A stretch of DNA of 64,000 nt from Nitrosomonas mobilis. Its GTDB lineage: Bacteria > Pseudomonadota > Gammaproteobacteria > Burkholderiales > Nitrosomonadaceae. Under the pieces are notes generated by a model, which saw nothing but the letters and a program-made list of their open reading frames with translations, was not told the origin of the DNA and made no database searches. This document shows, piece after piece, positions 1 through 7,761 of the stretch (the stretch's first letter is position 1; every line of letters starts with the position of its first letter). A program made the position numbers and the translations under genes. The DNA lies in NCBI RefSeq assembly GCF_900103035.1, contig NZ_FMWO01000045.1:1-64000 (forward strand), given 5' to 3'.

Positions 1-99
1 CTGGACACTGATTCCACGTCAAACTGGACAGTGAAATTAGAGACGTAGCGGTACGCGGGATAACCGTGGCAACCTCGGAGATTTTTTCCGGGGGACCAC

Positions 100-1638
100 A
101 TGGCCAACAACAGGTTATCCATGCGCAAAATTACAGAAACACTCCGGCTGCATTTCGAATGCGGTCGCTCTAACCGGGAAATTTCCCGCGCCATCGGCGC
201 GTCGCCGACCACTGTTTGCGATTATCTTCGCCGTGCCAAGGCCGCTGGCCTGAGCTATCCGCTACCCGAAGGTATGGGTGATCTGGCACTCGAACGGCGG
301 CTGTTCCCGCCAGTTGTGCCTTCTGATATTGTTCGGTCCGAGCCGGACTGGGTCTGGGCGCATCGCGAAATGCGCAAGAAGAGCGTTACGCTGGAGTTGC
401 TGTGGCAGGAATATAAAGCGGCACACCCTGACGGTTACCAATACAGCTGGTTCTGCGAACGCTACCGGCAATGGGTGGGCAAGCTGTCGGTCACCATGCG
501 GCAAACGCACACGCCAGGCGATAAGCTGTTCGTCGATTATGCCGGGCAGACCTTGCAGATTATTGACGGGCTGACGGGGGAAGTCAGGTATGCGCAACTC
601 TTTGTTGCCGTACTCGGCGCATCCAACTACACCTTTGCTGAAGCCACCTGGACACAGCAGCTGCCCGATTGGATCGGCTCCCATGTGCGCGCCTTCGAGT
701 TCATCGGGGGCGTGCCGGACATCCTGGTGCCAGACAACCTCAAGTCAGGCGTCAAGCATCCCTCCTATTACGATCCGGAGTTGAACCCGACTTACCGCGA
801 CTTGGCCACGCACTATGGCGTGACGGTTCTACCGGCACGCGCTCGCCGTCCGCGCGACAAGGCCAAGGTGGAGAATGGCGTGCTGGTGGTCGAACGCTGG
901 ATACTGGCACGGCTGCGCAACCAGCATTTCTTCAGTCTGGAAGAGGCCAACCGCGCCATATCGGCATTGCTGGCCGACTTGAACCAGCGCCCATTCAAGA
1001 AACTGCCCGGTTGCCGCCACCGCGCGTTCGTCGAGTTCGACTGCCCGGCACTCAAAGCATTGCCGGCGGATCGCTACCAATTCGCCGAATGGAAGATCGC
1101 TCGTGTCGGCATTGACTATCACGTTGAGATCGCAGGCCACTATTACTCGGCGCCGTACCGGTTCGCTCGTCAGGAAGTGGATGTGCGCTTCACTGCAACG
1201 ACGGTTGAAATATTCCATCGCGGCAGCCGCATCGCCGCACATGCCAGAAGTTTGCTCAAAGGGCGGCACACCACCATCGATGCGCATATGACACCGGCGC
1301 ATCAGCAAGTGGCGGGTTGGAATGCCAAACGCCTGCTCGACTGGGCGCAGAAGGTAGGGCCTGACACACGCGCGACGGTGGAGATCATGTTGGGGCAGCG
1401 CAAGCACCCGCAACAAAGTTACCGCGCCTGTCTGGGCGTGCTGCGCATGGGTCGCGATTACAGCAATCAGAGGTTGGAAGCCGCCTGCACTCGCGCGCTT
1501 GCCCTGAACGCGGCCAACTACCGCAGTGTCAGCTCCATCCTCAAGAATGGGCTGGATAAACAAATCCAGACGGAAGCCGCGCAAACCACCTTGCCGCTCA
1601 CGCACAGCACGGTGCGCGGCCCCGAGTATTACCACTAA
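100..1638 (+). CDS. istA: IS21-family transposase IstA
   Basis: This is the DDE transposase of the IS21 element, which cuts and joins the element ends with IstB as helper. The 512-residue product has an N-terminal helix-turn-helix around residues 15-50 (CGRSNREISRAIGAS). The retroviral-integrase-like core follows, with likely acidic residues in KLFVDYAGQ, VPDNLKSG and KAKVENGV. The length is normal for IstA. The ATG at 100 opens the frame about 70 bases inside the left terminal repeat. istB follows after 25 bp. I see no frameshift or stop, so the gene may still be active. Confidence 0.95.
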   Translation: MANNRLSMRKITETLRLHFECGRSNREISRAIGASPTTVCDYLRRAKAAGLSYPLPEGMGDLALERRLFPPVVPSDIVRSEPDWVWAHREMRKKSVTLELLWQEYKAAHPDGYQYSWFCERYRQWVGKLSVTMRQTHTPGDKLFVDYAGQTLQIIDGLTGEVRYAQLFVAVLGASNYTFAEATWTQQLPDWIGSHVRAFEFIGGVPDILVPDNLKSGVKHPSYYDPELNPTYRDLATHYGVTVLPARARRPRDKAKVENGVLVVERWILARLRNQHFFSLEEANRAISALLADLNQRPFKKLPGCRHRAFVEFDCPALKALPADRYQFAEWKIARVGIDYHVEIAGHYYSAPYRFARQEVDVRFTATTVEIFHRGSRIAAHARSLLKGRHTTIDAHMTPAHQQVAGWNAKRLLDWAQKVGPDTRATVEIMLGQRKHPQQSYRACLGVLRMGRDYSNQRLEAACTRALALNAANYRSVSSILKNGLDKQIQTEAAQTTLPLTHSTVRGPEYYH

Positions 1639-1663
1639 CCACAACCCACCAAGGAGAAACGGC

Positions 1664-2419
1664 ATGTTGAATCACCCCACCTACCAGCAACTCAACCAAC
1701 TGCGCCTGTTCGGCATGGCAAAGGCGCTGAACGAACAGCAGCGATTGCCCGAACTTGACCGCATGTCGTTCGAGGAACGTCTCGGCCTGTTGGTCGAACG
1801 CGAGGCCAGCGAACGCGCATCCATGCAGACCACGGCACGATTGCGCCGCGCCAGGCTGAAACATGCGGCCACGCCGGAAGATGTCGATTACCGCGTGGCG
1901 CGCGGCCTGGATCGAATCTTGTTCAACCGGCTGCTGGCAGGCTCATGGATCAAAGAGCACCAGAACGTGTTGATCACGGGGCTGACCGGACTGGGTAAAA
2001 CCTGGCTGGCCTGTGCTTTGACCAATCAGGCGTGCCGGCTGGGCTATTCGTCTCTGTATGTGCGCGTGCCGCGTCTGTTCGAGGAATTGGCCGTTGCGCA
2101 TGGCGACGGGCGTTATGTGAAATTCATCACGCAGCTCGCCAAGGTCGATGTTCTGCTGCTGGACGATTGGGGCGTGGCGATGCTGACGGATTCCGCGCGG
2201 CGCGATTTGTTGGAAATACTGGATGACCGCTATAACCAGCGCTCGACCATCGTCACCAGTCAGTTGAAGGTGGACGACTGGCATGAATCAATCGGCGATC
2301 CCATCCTGGCGGATGCCATTCTGGATCGGCTCGTGCATAACGCACATAAACTGGATCTGTCCGGCGAGTCGATCAGAAAGAGCAAAAGAGATTTGACTAA
2401 ACCCTCAAATCAGGAGTAA
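1664..2419 (+). CDS. istB: IS21-family transposition helper ATPase IstB
   Basis: IstB is a DnaA/DnaC-like AAA+ ATPase that helps IstA choose and engage target DNA. The product of about 251 residues has Walker A GLTGLGKTW near residue 105 and Walker B VDVLLLDDWG near residue 163. The frame is open from 1526, overlapping istA, but the ATG at 1664 has a strong AAGGAG ribosome site about 8 bp upstream and gives the usual IstB N-terminus (MLNHPTYQQLNQLRL), so I chose it. It ends just before the right terminal inverted repeat. Confidence 0.95.
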   Translation: MLNHPTYQQLNQLRLFGMAKALNEQQRLPELDRMSFEERLGLLVEREASERASMQTTARLRRARLKHAATPEDVDYRVARGLDRILFNRLLAGSWIKEHQNVLITGLTGLGKTWLACALTNQACRLGYSSLYVRVPRLFEELAVAHGDGRYVKFITQLAKVDVLLLDDWGVAMLTDSARRDLLEILDDRYNQRSTIVTSQLKVDDWHESIGDPILADAILDRLVHNAHKLDLSGESIRKSKRDLTKPSNQE

Positions 2420-2482
2420 AAAACAACCCCCGCGTCGCTACGCTCCGACTGTCCAGTTTGCCGTGGACTGAGTGTCCAGTTT

Positions 2483-3082
2483 CCGTGGAATACGCAAGCA
2501 TTTGATAACAAACAGCGTTTGTGGCGACAAAAGGAGGTGAAGTATTTGTTCTGCCACAAAGCCTTGGCCAAAGTGTTTCGCGCCAAGATACTGGATGGAT
2601 TGCGCCAAGCGGGGATTGCCTTGCCTGCCAATTATCCGGCCGATTGGGTGGTCGATTGTCAGGCTGTGGGCGCGGGTGATAAGGCCTTGGTGTATCTGGG
2701 ACGTTATTTATACCGTGGCGTGTTGCCGGAGAAGCACATCTTGTCCAATGAAAACGGGCAAGTGACTTTCCGCTATCAAAACGGACAAACCAAACAATGG
2801 CAAACCCGCATACTGGACGGCGTGTCGTTTCTGAAACTTATCTTGAAACACATCCTGCCCAAAGGCTTCCGCCGCGCCCGCAACTACGGTTTTTTACATC
2901 CCAACTGCAAGCTGGTCAAATGGGTGCAGTTAATCAAACGCATTGCTACACCGCCACCTACACCACGCCCAACGATAAAGTGTGCGTGCTGCCAACAGCC
3001 CATGCGTATCTTACGTACTCGGGTTAACACTGTATGGGCTCACATCATGCAACAAGATAAAGCTCGGGAGACGGCCATGTAA
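2483..3082 (+). pseudogene. IS91-type transposase, 3' part only, interrupted by the IS21 element
   Basis: The open frame runs directly out of the IS21 right end with no start codon of its own. It encodes about 200 residues resembling the C-terminal half of IS91/IS801-type (Y2) transposases: FCHKALAKVFRAKILDGL, then VYLGRYLYRGVLPEKHI, then KGFRRARNYGFLHP. The zinc-binding N-terminus and the first part of the catalytic domain are missing and presumably lie left of the window, beyond the IS21 insertion. A TTG at 2519 could serve as a start but there is no ribosome site. Family assignment is from recalled motifs. Confidence 0.8.
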
Positions 3083-3300
3083 CCCTTCACACTCCGCCAA
3101 CCTGCCCAAACCGGCAGGTGCGGCTAAACTCATTCTAAAAATGGCCAAAACCACAGCAAAATCGCCACGTTTACATTGAAAAATGGTTTGAAACTCAGTT
3201 TAAATGGGGTGGTTTTGGGTAGTTGAGGGGAAAATAGCTAGATTTGCAGGAGGGGATGAAGATATATTTGCATCGTGTTGTCGGTAGCCCTGCCGGGTTC

Positions 3301-3354
3301 GTCCAACAAACGGTTCAGGTCGTGGCTAGCACGACCTAACCTTACTCGTTAGGC
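3301..3354 (-). other. attC recombination site of cassette 2 (distal)
   Basis: Read on the minus strand, the site opens with GCCTAAC (3354-3348), which contains the TAA stop of the cassette gene, and closes with GTTGGAC (3307-3301), matching the GTTRRRY core. Between them GGTTAGGTCGTG and CACGACCTGAACC form an almost perfect hairpin with one unpaired G, the extrahelical base typical of attC. At about 54 bp it is a short attC. Confidence 0.85.
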
Positions 3355-4017
3355 GCCGCCGCGCAACGCTTCAAGTTGTGCATCGGACAACTTCTTGGTT
3401 GCTCCCCAGCCCTGAAGGAACGTTCCAAGGATCGATGTGGCCTCGCGAAAGCAGTCAAGGACTTCTACCCAACTGAACTCCGGAAACTTAAGGTCCTGGT
3501 CTGAGACCAGGAACTGGACTGTACGGTCTGCGTCGCCAAGTCCCTCGATCGCATCCGCAATGTGTGCGCCGGAAAAGTGTACGTACCCCGATAAGTGCTT
3601 GTAGACCGCGGGCAGCCAAGGATGCTCATCCCTATGCAGTTGTACGAGGTGCGAATCGGTCAAACGCGTGCCGGTCCGAGTTTTCAGCTTGTCGATCCGC
3701 TCACCCTTCAGGACCGAAGTAGCGAAGGCATGCGGATCGGCCACATGCCATGCCGCCGAGAAGCGAAGCGACGTGTCAATATGCATTCTGAGAAGTGCAC
3801 GGGCGATGACCATGTTCCAAGATCTCACCATGGCACCGAAGGCGCTCGTTGTGCTGGCATGTCGCTTTGCAGCGGCAAAGGCAAGAAAGTCGAGCGGAAA
3901 CATGGGACTACCAGCCGGAACCACGACCTCAGTCATGACCTCGCGCATGCGCTCTGCGTCCGCTTCAACTTGAAGCAGGAGCGCTTCGACAGCTTCACTC
4001 TGCGGGGGATGTGCCAT
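3349..4017 (-). CDS. Hypothetical protein, integron cassette 2
   Basis: The 222-residue product is of no family I can name. It appears soluble and mostly helical, with no signal peptide or membrane segment. It is rich in Ala, His and Trp. A central stretch (HLSGYVHFSGAHIADA) resembles segments of cassette and phage proteins of the DUF-type that lack assigned function, but I cannot place it. The stop codon lies within the attC core site, a hallmark of cassette genes. No clear ribosome site precedes the ATG at 4017. Expression presumably depends on read-through from the integron platform or an internal promoter. Confidence 0.75.
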   Translation of the reverse strand: MAHPPQSEAVEALLLQVEADAERMREVMTEVVVPAGSPMFPLDFLAFAAAKRHASTTSAFGAMVRSWNMVIARALLRMHIDTSLRFSAAWHVADPHAFATSVLKGERIDKLKTRTGTRLTDSHLVQLHRDEHPWLPAVYKHLSGYVHFSGAHIADAIEGLGDADRTVQFLVSDQDLKFPEFSWVEVLDCFREATSILGTFLQGWGATKKLSDAQLEALRGGA

Positions 4018-4032
4018 GAGTGTGTTTGCGGC

Positions 4033-4131
4033 GCCTAACGCCTGAGTTCAGCGGCATTTGAGGCGACGCCTGTTTTTGCGATAGCAAAAATGGGTGGCGG
4101 GTCAAATGTCCGCTGCAACGATTTGTTATGC
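4033..4131 (-). other. attC recombination site of cassette 1
   Basis: On the minus strand it begins GCATAAC (4131-4125), overlapping the TAA stop of the cassette 1 gene, and ends GTTAGGC (4039-4033), a perfect GTTRRRY core. The ~99-bp interior folds on itself: CAGCGGACATTTGACC near one end pairs imperfectly with CTCAAATGCCGCTG near the other, and TTTTTGC-TATC-GCAAAAA forms the apical hairpin. This fits a long attC better than a random intergenic hairpin. Confidence 0.85.
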
Positions 4132-4854
4132 CGCTTTATTTGCACCCCATTCCTTCGTTTCTACTGCGCCATCGCTCGTTCTGTGTGCGTGGAATTTGTT
4201 GTGACATTTATCGCAGCCAACAACCCGACTTGTTGAGGGGTATTCTCCCAATTCCACTTCCGTTTTCCCATCACAGTCTGTGTACGGACAATCGACTGAT
4301 GTGCGTATCCCAGCAGGACTTTCTTGCTTGAGATTGTCGCGTAAGGTTTTGAGGAAAACTGTCAGAGTTTCGGAGTTTGGCTTTATCTTTCCTCGTTCCA
4401 GCTGCGTGATGACTTCTCCAATTGAATCAATAGTTTCGTTGATTATTTTCGGGTCAAACTTTTCCCCGGCGAGATCATTTATATCAGCAATAATCGCTCT
4501 CAGACTAGGAACGATCTCCGAGAGTCTACTTATAACCAAGTGCTCACCTGTCGCCCCCTTCTCTTGAACGATGATTGAGCTGATTTGCGAAGTTATTGTT
4601 GCCAATAGACGATTGATCGAATTTAGCCGAGGCGAAATAGTCTTCATAAATCTTCTTGCAGTAACGAATGAATCTGCAAGAAGTGCTCCGCCAACCGCAG
4701 AAAGTGCAGCGCTCACGGCAATTACGGAACCAGCTGATTCGGCGGCCACAGCTGGAAGATAGACCGCTGCAAAAATGAGCAAAAGCGCTCCAGCAAGCTT
4801 TAGCCATTGAATTTCAGATTGCGGCAAAATTTCTTTCACTATCAAGCCCTTCAT
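4126..4854 (-). CDS. Putative membrane protein with C-terminal Cys/His cluster, integron cassette 1
   Basis: The product is about 242 residues from the ATG at 4854. I prefer this start because GGTGGGG lies a suitable distance upstream; an in-frame GTG at 4872 would add six residues. Two hydrophobic segments occur near the N-terminus (WLKLAGALLLIFAAVYLPA and a second Ala/Val-rich one ending ALLADSF), followed by a long helical region. Near the C-terminus, CPYTDCDG and VGCDKCHNKFHAH give four Cys plus His residues that could form a zinc ribbon. I do not recognise the family. It is the cassette nearest attI, the best-expressed position in integrons generally. The stop codon sits inside the attC core site. 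Confidence 0.75.
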   Translation of the reverse strand: MKGLIVKEILPQSEIQWLKLAGALLLIFAAVYLPAVAAESAGSVIAVSAALSAVGGALLADSFVTARRFMKTISPRLNSINRLLATITSQISSIIVQEKGATGEHLVISRLSEIVPSLRAIIADINDLAGEKFDPKIINETIDSIGEVITQLERGKIKPNSETLTVFLKTLRDNLKQESPAGIRTSVDCPYTDCDGKTEVELGEYPSTSRVVGCDKCHNKFHAHRTSDGAVETKEWGANKAA

Positions 4855-4894
4855 TATTAATTTCCCCACCAATTACCCCACCACTTTTTCTGCG

Positions 4895-4990
4895 GCATAA
4901 CGTTCAGTATACACCGCAAGCGGTGTATACTTCTTAACAAGAAGGTGTATAACAAATCTATTATTTGATAACACAATGAATTTAAAAGAA
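4895..4990 (-). other. attI-side junction and intI/cassette intergenic region
   Basis: On the minus strand GTTATGC (4901-4895) matches the GTTRRRY crossover core and marks where cassette 1 joins the platform. The AT-rich stretch up to the intI ATG (4993) should contain attI, the intI promoter and any cassette promoter. It holds a perfect 12-bp palindrome (4906-4931) and a third GTGTAT motif at 4934-4940, arranged like integrase accessory sites. The exact extent of attI cannot be fixed from sequence alone. Confidence 0.6.
4906..4931. repeat. Perfect inverted repeat beside attI
   Basis: AGTATACACCGC and GCGGTGTATACT are exact reverse complements separated by AA. The repeat lies 4 bp from the cassette junction and ~60 bp upstream of intI. 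It has no T-tract, so it is unlikely to be a terminator. It does not match the LexA pattern CTGT-N8-ACAG. It could be an operator or integrase-binding sites. Confidence 0.8.
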
Positions 4991-4992
4991 AT

Positions 4993-5982
4993 ATGAATAA
5001 AATGCCACCATCTCATGCGCCGACTTCACCCAAGTTACTTGATCAGCTTCGTGACAAGCTGCGTTTAAAGCATTACAGCATAAGGACTGAGGTGCAATAT
5101 GTCCAGTGGGTACGGCGCTTCATTTTATTTCATGATAAACGGCATCCACAGGAGATGGGGGCCGGGGAGGTGGAGGCTTTTTTGACACATCTTGCTGTAT
5201 CGGGCAGGGTGGCGGCATCAACGCAGAATCAGGCACTTTCAGCTTTGCTGTTTTTATATCGGGAAGTGCTGGAAATCGATTTGCCCTGGCTTGACAACGT
5301 GGTGCGAGCAAAGCGGCCGGCACGTTTGCCAGTGGTGCTGACGCATAATGAGGTACAGGCGGTGTTGGGTCGGATGACAGGAGCACATGGCTTAATGGCG
5401 CGCTTGCTGTATGGCACCGGTATGCGGTTAATGGAATGTGTACGTTTGCGGGTTAAAGATGTGGATTTTGAGCGAGCTGAAATACTGGTGCGCGATGGCA
5501 AGGGGGCAAAAGATCGGGTAACAATGTTGCCGCAAAGTTTGATCCCGATTTTGAATGAGCATATACGACACCGGCGATTGCTCTACGAGGATGATCTGGC
5601 CAAAGATATGGCCGCAGTGTATTTACCGGATGCACTGGAGCGAAAATATCCAAAGGCGGCGACTGACTGGATTTGGCAGTATATTTTTGTTGCCAAGAGC
5701 TATTCAGTTGATCCGCGCAGTGGTGTAGAGCGACATCATCATATGGATGAAAAATTGCTGCAGCGTGCGATGAAGAAGGCAGTGCTGGCAGCGGGAGTGA
5801 CCAAGCCAGCTACACCACATACCCTGCGCCATTCCTTTGCCACGCATCTTTTACAAGCTGGCTATGATATTCGTACAGTGCAAGAGCTATTAGGGCATAG
5901 TGATGTTGCCACCACAATGATTTATACCCATGTACTGAACAAAGGTGGCAAAGGTGTGATCAGCCCGCTGGATCATCTGTAA
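4993..5982 (+). CDS. intI: Integron integrase (tyrosine recombinase)
   Basis: IntI recombines attI with attC sites to insert and excise gene cassettes. The 329-residue protein has an N-terminal SAM-like core-binding domain (residues ~15-95) and a tyrosine recombinase domain with the first Arg in [23 protein letters not shown] (HxxR), LLGHSD and the nucleophile in TTMIYTHV. The integron-specific extra helix is present around residues 195-230, including [19 protein letters not shown], which separates IntI from XerC/D. Length and motifs are complete, so it should be active. It is transcribed away from the cassettes. A related integrase is known in Nitrosomonas europaea. Confidence 0.95.
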   Translation: MNKMPPSHAPTSPKLLDQLRDKLRLKHYSIRTEVQYVQWVRRFILFHDKRHPQEMGAGEVEAFLTHLAVSGRVAASTQNQALSALLFLYREVLEIDLPWLDNVVRAKRPARLPVVLTHNEVQAVLGRMTGAHGLMARLLYGTGMRLMECVRLRVKDVDFERAEILVRDGKGAKDRVTMLPQSLIPILNEHIRHRRLLYEDDLAKDMAAVYLPDALERKYPKAATDWIWQYIFVAKSYSVDPRSGVERHHHMDEKLLQRAMKKAVLAAGVTKPATPHTLRHSFATHLLQAGYDIRTVQELLGHSDVATTMIYTHVLNKGGKGVISPLDHL

Positions 5983-6116
5983 AACTGATTAATCAGAATG
6001 TTTCCAATTGCCTAACACTTATAGGCAGTTCAAGGACAAAGTTAGCAAAAGAATGGAAGCTTTTGAGCAAACTTTAAACGCAGAAATGGCAGCACAGGTA
6101 GTTTTTTACAGGCTCC

Positions 6117-6662
6117 TTAATGGAAATGTGAGAGTGGCTGCTTCAGAAACGCTTGTTCTTCCGGCGTGGAAATTCGTCCCAGAATTTTATTTCTGTGCGG
6201 GTAGCGGCCAAAATGGTCAATGATGGCTTTGTGTCGCTGTTCGTAGTAATAGCTTTTTGCCGAGGCAAAATCCTTATGGAGTGCTGCTGCCACGACATGT
6301 ATCTGCCGCGATTCACTGTGCATATAAGGCAGCAACAGGAAACCGCGTTGCTTCTGATTCAATGACTGCAGTGCGCCGGAAGCGACAGCTTCCTGGGCAA
6401 GCGCCAATGCCATGGGATCCTGGGCAAATGCCTGTGGGGTATCACGATAGACATTACGCGAAAATTGATCCAGCACGATGATTTCAGCAAGACGGCCTGT
6501 CGCAGTCGTCCGCCATGAAAACAATTCGGCAGCGGCGGCCTGCTGAATTAAACCGGAGAAACGCTGACGAATCAGTTCATCAAAGTTTGCATCAGCAGAA
6601 AACCAGAGTTTTTCCTTGATTTCCTGGAACCAGAATGACAGAACCTCTGTGTATATTTTCAT
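6117..6662 (-). CDS. DUF924 family protein
   Basis: The 181-residue protein matches the DUF924 family: an N-terminal VLSFWFQE motif, then LAEIIVLDQFSRNVYRDTP, and a helical C-terminal half (LPYMHSESRQIH, DHFGRYPHRNKILGR). Members adopt an all-helical TPR-like fold; their biochemical role is not established. I chose the ATG at 6662 (MKIYTEVL); an upstream in-frame ATG at 6698 would add 12 residues without family support. The gene is alone on its strand. Between it and intI (5983-6116) there is only a short open stretch of no recognisable family. Confidence 0.85.
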   Translation of the reverse strand: MKIYTEVLSFWFQEIKEKLWFSADANFDELIRQRFSGLIQQAAAAELFSWRTTATGRLAEIIVLDQFSRNVYRDTPQAFAQDPMALALAQEAVASGALQSLNQKQRGFLLLPYMHSESRQIHVVAAALHKDFASAKSYYYEQRHKAIIDHFGRYPHRNKILGRISTPEEQAFLKQPLSHFH

Positions 6663-6960
6663 TACCATGCTATCGAGCTTCGAAAAGTTAACGTTCAAAC
6701 CTGATATCTCGAATCACTAAATTATTACACCTGGTTTTAACGCCTCTCAGATGTGTGATCCGGTTCACGGTGTCCTCAAAAACCGGGAAAAACCAGATTG
6801 TGATTCCAGTGGGGTGCCATGCTTAAAACGATAGAAATTACACTAATTGAACGATGGTCGGGTAGTGGGTTTTCCTATTCAGCTTGGGTTCAGGCTGGGT
6901 GCCATAACATTGGCAGCATCAGGAATCAACCTGAAAAGAATAATACCAAGGAGAAATATC

Positions 6961-7317
6961 ATGAACGTCAAAACCAAAAAACTGATTGGTCTGGCACTAA
7001 CCACATTATTGACTGCCAGTCTGGCAACACCCTCCTTGGCGCACGCTGATAGAGGACATCATGGCCATTCCCATCATAAGCATAAGCGCCATAAGCATAA
7101 GCACCACGATCATCATCACCATCATGATCATCATCGCCACTCTAACGGGCATGTACACATCTATAGTCAGCCGCCTGTCTATTATCAGCAACACTACCCG
7201 CAATCACAATATAATTACAATTACAACTATTACCCCCCGGCTCCGGTATATGTTGTACCACCCCGAATGAATATGGGGATCAGTGCCGGGAATGTGGATT
7301 TTATGTTACGTTTCTGA
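6961..7317 (+). CDS. Small secreted histidine-rich protein
   Basis: The 118-residue product starts with a clear Sec signal peptide (MNVKTKKLIGLALTTLLTAS, cleavage probably after AHA). A dense His/Lys/Asp tract follows (residues ~28-62, HHHHHDHHRH-type), then a Tyr/Pro/Gln/Asn-rich C-terminus. A perfect AAGGAG precedes the ATG at 6961. An open frame continues upstream to 6847, but that part has no signal sequence. His-tracts like this commonly bind Ni, Cu, Zn or Co, so a periplasmic metal buffer is a reasonable inference; the sequence alone does not show which metal. The 260 bp upstream hold no recognisable gene. Confidence 0.8.
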   Translation: MNVKTKKLIGLALTTLLTASLATPSLAHADRGHHGHSHHKHKRHKHKHHDHHHHHDHHRHSNGHVHIYSQPPVYYQQHYPQSQYNYNYNYYPPAPVYVVPPRMNMGISAGNVDFMLRF

Positions 7318-7402
7318 TGCGAAAAGCGAGAGGCAGATCTAAATTAAAAACTTATTCTGCTTCCGCCTGATTTTAATTATCGGCGTGCAAGGATAAGGGC
7401 TT

Positions 7403-7693
7403 ATGAATGGATGGCAGCAAGCGTTATTGGTTGTGCTAATCATGATCGCTGCAATATCCGACACCACCGCCAGCCGACATAGTACAGCCAGTGAGCGCAG
7501 CAAAGCAGGCAGTTCAGCAAACGGCATTTCGGAACAGCGGGCAATCGCCATCGCACAACAACATTTCAGGGGACGTGTGCTGGCAATCAACCGAACTGAT
7601 AATCTCTACCGCATTAAAATACTGAGTGACCAGGGCATAGTGCATACCGTTCTGATCAATGCACAGAATGGCGCGGTTGTATCCACGCATTAA
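7403..7693 (+). CDS. PepSY-domain periplasmic protein
   Basis: The 96-residue product has an N-terminal hydrophobic signal segment (WQQALLVVLIMIAAISD) and a C-terminal PepSY-type domain: ISEQRAIAIAQQHFRGRVL, then YRIKILSDQGIVHTVLINA and NGAVVSTH. PepSY domains are found in secreted proteins and are often encoded next to two-component systems. Here the gene sits 68 bp upstream of an OmpR-type response regulator in the same direction, the familiar PepSY-regulator-kinase layout. The kinase is missing because a mobile unit has cut the regulator gene. Confidence 0.8.
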   Translation: MNGWQQALLVVLIMIAAISDTTASRHSTASERSKAGSSANGISEQRAIAIAQQHFRGRVLAINRTDNLYRIKILSDQGIVHTVLINAQNGAVVSTH

Positions 7694-7761
7694 TCTTCAA
7701 AGTAAATTTCATGATTCAATTCAACGCATTTTATTGTCACCCTGTGAGACAAGAGGCTTGA

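Larger units (their letters stand above)
1..2479 (+). mobile_element. IS21-family insertion sequence, apparently complete, left end at window edge
   Basis: The element carries istA and istB in tandem on the same strand. Bases 1-32 and the reverse complement of 2448-2479 match at most positions and both begin CTGGACACT and end AAACTGGACAGT, so they are the terminal inverted repeats. Each end holds two copies of a CTGGAC motif, the multiple internal repeats usual for IS21 ends. The left terminus may extend a few bases before the window, so no target duplication can be read. The right end falls inside an IS91-type transposase reading frame, so this is a secondary insertion into another mobile gene. 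Both genes look intact. Confidence 0.9.
3301..5982. mobile_element. Integron: intI, attI junction and two gene cassettes
   Basis: A tyrosine-recombinase integrase of the integron type (4993-5982, plus strand) reads away from two minus-strand single-gene cassettes. Each cassette ORF ends inside a core site that opens an attC (4033-4131 and 3301-3354). A GTTATGC core at 4895-4901 marks the attI/first-cassette junction. The divergent arrangement of intI and cassettes is the standard integron layout. Neither cassette encodes a recognised resistance gene, as is common for chromosomal integrons. Left of 3301 I cannot find a further attC before the IS91/IS21 DNA, so the array may have been truncated there. 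Confidence 0.85.

Noticed and set aside
829-1665. 278-codon minus-strand open frame opposite istA
   Set aside because: It is antisense to a transposase with clear motifs, and the translated product resembles no protein.
2519-2521. TTG as the start of a small intact gene after the IS21 end
   Set aside because: The frame is continuous through the IS junction and encodes only the C-terminal half of a transposase, so it is a truncated gene.
4906-4931. Palindrome as a LexA box controlling intI
   Set aside because: It does not contain CTGT-N8-ACAG, so SOS control is not supported by this site.
6008-6223. Open frame of 71 codons between intI and the DUF924 gene
   Set aside because: It starts at TTG with no ribosome site, overlaps the DUF924 3' end and matches no family. 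At most it is a relic.
6819-7049. Open frames upstream of the His-rich gene, starting 6819 and 6847
   Set aside because: The AAGGAG and signal peptide place the true start at 6961. The upstream parts have no coding character.
7081-7203. CATCAT/CACCAT-rich DNA as a repeat array or CRISPR
   Set aside because: It is the His-codon tract of the secreted protein. There are no spacer-like units, and no CRISPR array is seen anywhere in the window.
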